Shown here: positions 4,426 through 7,024 of the stretch, in pieces
How the letters are laid out: every line of letters starts with the position of its first letter
Position numbering within the stretch: position 1 is the first letter of the stretch
Origin: UMGS1322 sp900550765
Lineage (GTDB): Bacteria; Bacillota; Clostridia; Christensenellales; QALW01
Length of the DNA: 7,024 bases
Assembly (NCBI GenBank): GCA_958448705.1
Contig: CAUDEY010000044.1
Coordinates: forward strand, 1 to 7,024
Direction: 5' to 3'
Notes under the pieces: model-generated
What the model saw: only the letters and a program-made list of their open reading frames with translations
Told to the model about the DNA's origin: nothing
The model's database searches: none
Position numbers and translations under genes: made by a program

Positions 4426-7024
4426 TTATGCTTCCTGCGCTTCAAGCTCTTCCGGCAGTTCATCGGTTTCAGGCTCACTTTCAGCCTGCTTTCTAAGGAC
4501 CTCTATATCGATCTCCTTATATTTTTTCACGCCGGTTCCCGCAGGAATCAGCTTACCGATGATCACGCTTTCCTTTAAGCCCAGCAACGGATCGATCTTC
4601 CCTTTGATGGCAGCCTCGGTAAGCACTCTCGTCGTCTCCTGGAAAGAAGCAGCCGAAAGGAAGGAATCCGTAGCCAGCGCAGCTTTTGTAATTCCTAAAA
4701 GAATTCTTCGGCTGGTGGCGGGAATGCCGCCGGCCAAGCGAACCTGCTCGTTGACGTTTTCTACGCGGAAAATATCCACAATATCCCCCGGCAGAAGATC
4801 GGTATCGCCTGCATCCTCAATGCGCACCTTGCGCAGCATCTGGCGCACGATCAACTCAATATGCTTATCGGCAATATCAACGCCCTGGATCTTATAAACC
4901 GTCTGCACTTCCTTCAGCATATAATTCTGCAGCGGCACCACACCTTTGATGCGCAGCATATCGTGAGGATTGATAGAACCCTTGGTTAACTCCTGGCCAA
5001 CCTCCACCATCTGCCCTTCTTCCACGGCCAAATGCGCGTTATACGGCAGCGGATAGGTTTTTTCTTCCCCATCGGAAGCAACGATTGTAATCGTGTTCTT
5101 ACTCCGCAGGCTGGAAAGTTCTACCTTGCCGGCAATATCGGAGAGGATGGCAAGTCCTTTGGGCTTGCGTGCCTCAAAGATTTCTTCAACACGGGGCAGA
5201 CCCTGGGTGATATCCGTACCCGCAACACCGCCGGTATGGAACGTACGCATCGTCAGCTGGGTACCCGGTTCACCGATAGACTGTGCGGCGATAATACCCA
5301 CAACCTCACCGATAGCAACCTCTTTATTATTGGAAAGATCGGCGCCATAGCATTTGGCGCAAACACCGGTCTCGCAGCGGCAGGTAAAGATCGAACGAAT
5401 CATCACTCTTGTTCTGCCAAGTCCGCCCTTTTCCTTGGGCGCAGTAATATGCTCGGCCATTTGATCGTTGACCAGCGTACCGTCGGCATAGACCACATTG
5501 CCCGCATCATCCAAAATATCTTCCGCAAGTGTTCTGTTCTTTATGCGCTCGGCAACGGTTTCAATAATCGTGCCCTCATGGATGATATCCTCCACATACA
5601 CCCCGTTGGGCGTATTGATAGAGCTGGGCAATGCATGACAGTCCTCCTGGCGGATGATAACATCCTGGCAGACATCCACCAAACGGCGGGTCAGATAACC
5701 CGAGTCTGCCGTACGAAGCGCCGTATCCGCAAGACCTTTCCGCGTACCGTGGGAGGACATGAAGAAATCAATGATCGTAAGACCTTCCCGGAAGTTGGCC
5801 TTAACCGGAATTTCAATCGTACGTCCCGAGGGGTCAGCCATCAGGCCGCGCATGCCGGCAAGCTGTGTGATCTGGCTCTTATTGCCTCGCGCACCGGAGG
5901 TGCTCATCATATTGATGGGATTAAACTTGCCAAGACCCTTTAAAAGCTCTGCCGTAACGTCATCCTTGGCTTCTTTCCAGGTTTCGATAACCGCCTTATA
6001 GCGTTCCTCTTCGGCAAAGAAGCCGCGGCGGAACAGCTCGTTGATCTCATCCACATGCTTTTCGGCTTTTTCAAGAATCTCCTTTTTCGCCTTAGGAATC
6101 ACCGCGTCCTTTACCCCCACAGTGATTGCGCCTTTGGTGGCATATTCAAATCCCTGCGCCTTAATCTGGTCCAGCATTTCCGCGGTAACAGCTGCACCGT
6201 GCACAGTATAGCACTGATATACTACTTTATTCAGCGATTTTTTATCAATCAGGAAACCGATTTCCAAATCAAACGCATGCTCAGGATCGTTTCTGTCAAC
6301 AAAGCCGATATCCTGCGGAACAGCTTTATTAAAGATAATCTTTCCCACCGTAGTCTGTATGATCTTTGAACGTGTAACGCCGTCAACCGTCTTACTCATG
6401 CGCACATTGGTCATCGACTGCAGCGGAAGCTCGCCCATCTCATAAGCCAACACTGCCTCATCGGGGGAGGAAAAGGTGCGATCCAGCATCGGCTTTTCAT
6501 CATTCACAATCGTAAGATAATACGAACCGATAATCATATCCTGCGTGGGAACTACCACCGGACGCCCGTCCGCCGGCTTTAAAATATTGTTGGCCGCCAG
6601 CATCAGGAAGCGGGCCTCAGCCTGAGCTTCTACCGAAAGCGGTACATGGCAGGGCATCTGGTCACCGTCAAAGTCCGCATTAAAAGCGGTACAAACCAGC
6701 GGATGCAGCTTAATGGCGCGTCCGTCTACCAGGACAGGCTCAAAGGCCTGAATGCCCAGACGGTGCAGCGTAGGCGCACGGTTCAAAAGCACCGGATGTC
6801 CTTCAATAACCTCTTCCAGCACATCCCAAACCTCGCCGGTTCCCCGTTCAATCAGCCGTTTGGCACCGCGGATATTCTGGGCATAGTTTTTCTCCACCAG
6901 CCGCTTCATCACAAAGGGCTTAAACAGTTCAATCGCCATCTCCTTCGGCAGGCCGCACTGGTGCATTTTCAGCTCCGGCCCTACTACGATAACCGAACGG
7001 CCCGAATAATCCACGCGCTTGCCC
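4426..7024 (-). CDS. rpoC: DNA-directed RNA polymerase subunit beta' (partial, 5' end beyond right edge)
   Basis: This is the catalytic beta' subunit of RNA polymerase. About 865 codons are visible, beginning GKRVDYSGR in the double-psi barrel region; roughly the first third, with the N-terminal zinc site and clamp, lies outside. The first visible in-frame candidate start, at 7014, is a GTG coding for an internal valine, not a start. NADFDGDQM (about 6655-6681) holds the three aspartates that bind the catalytic magnesium. The bridge helix region (MSSHGTRKGLADTALRTADS) is complete. The second zinc site is complete: the Cys of QEDC and the cluster CRCETGVCAKC. The trigger loop segment runs directly from TMRTFHTGG to DITQGLPRVEE, so the proteobacterial SI3 insertion is absent. 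The C-terminus ends in an acidic tail (ELPEELEAQEA). A terminator follows at once, so rpoC ends its transcript here. Confidence 0.98.
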   Translation of the reverse strand, partial: GKRVDYSGRSVIVVGPELKMHQCGLPKEMAIELFKPFVMKRLVEKNYAQNIRGAKRLIERGTGEVWDVLEEVIEGHPVLLNRAPTLHRLGIQAFEPVLVDGRAIKLHPLVCTAFNADFDGDQMPCHVPLSVEAQAEARFLMLAANNILKPADGRPVVVPTQDMIIGSYYLTIVNDEKPMLDRTFSSPDEAVLAYEMGELPLQSMTNVRMSKTVDGVTRSKIIQTTVGKIIFNKAVPQDIGFVDRNDPEHAFDLEIGFLIDKKSLNKVVYQCYTVHGAAVTAEMLDQIKAQGFEYATKGAITVGVKDAVIPKAKKEILEKAEKHVDEINELFRRGFFAEEERYKAVIETWKEAKDDVTAELLKGLGKFNPINMMSTSGARGNKSQITQLAGMRGLMADPSGRTIEIPVKANFREGLTIIDFFMSSHGTRKGLADTALRTADSGYLTRRLVDVCQDVIIRQEDCHALPSSINTPNGVYVEDIIHEGTIIETVAERIKNRTLAEDILDDAGNVVYADGTLVNDQMAEHITAPKEKGGLGRTRVMIRSIFTCRCETGVCAKCYGADLSNNKEVAIGEVVGIIAAQSIGEPGTQLTMRTFHTGGVAGTDITQGLPRVEEIFEARKPKGLAILSDIAGKVELSSLRSKNTITIVASDGEEKTYPLPYNAHLAVEEGQMVEVGQELTKGSINPHDMLRIKGVVPLQNYMLKEVQTVYKIQGVDIADKHIELIVRQMLRKVRIEDAGDTDLLPGDIVDIFRVENVNEQVRLAGGIPATSRRILLGITKAALATDSFLSAASFQETTRVLTEAAIKGKIDPLLGLKESVIIGKLIPAGTGVKKYKEIDIEVLRKQAESEPETDELPEELEAQEA

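Overview
The window reads almost entirely on the minus strand. It covers the end of the rpoBC transcription-machinery locus and most of the str (streptomycin) ribosomal operon of a bacterium. In transcription order, from high to low coordinates, it holds: rpoC (3' two-thirds, running off the right edge), a small broken lipoprotein gene, an L7Ae/YbxF-type RNA-binding protein gene, rpsL (S12), rpsG (S7), fusA (EF-G) and the first 15 codons of tuf (EF-Tu, running off the left edge). The order rpoC - L7Ae/YbxF - rpsL - rpsG - fusA - tuf is the classical Firmicutes arrangement. The RpoC trigger loop has no proteobacterial SI3 insertion. S12 lacks the Bacillus-type N-terminal insertion. SD sequences are strong (AAGGAGG-like) and base composition is moderate. 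Together these suggest a member of the Clostridia; I cannot go finer from sequence alone.

Region by region. (1) 4426-7024: RNA polymerase beta' subunit, with the catalytic Mg-binding aspartate motif, bridge helix/trigger loop region and second zinc site. A strong intrinsic terminator (4380-4418) follows the stop directly. (2) 3542-4346: an independent, AT-richer transcription unit with its own promoter (TTGATT-17-TACAAT), a perfect SD, a lipoprotein signal peptide and its own terminator. Its reading frame is broken by a one-base loss confined to 4098-4110, so it is either a recent pseudogene or a sequence error. (3) 47-3506: the str operon. It starts at a near-consensus promoter (TTGACA-17-TATCAT) just downstream of the lipoprotein terminator and runs ybxF-rpsL-rpsG-fusA-tuf with short spacers (26-56 nt), except for a 137-nt rpsL-rpsG spacer that can fold into a long imperfect hairpin. 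Both ybxF and rpsL appear to start at TTG.

Functionally the set is ordinary housekeeping: RNA polymerase, the 30S decoding centre (S12), the 30S head assembly protein (S7), translocation (EF-G) and aminoacyl-tRNA delivery (EF-Tu), with a small RNA-binding protein at the head of the ribosomal unit. I find no mobile element, CRISPR array, tRNA, rRNA or defence system. The parts worth a second look are the frameshifted lipoprotein gene lodged between rpoC and the str operon, the rpsL-rpsG spacer structure, and small oddities in start codons and in S12.
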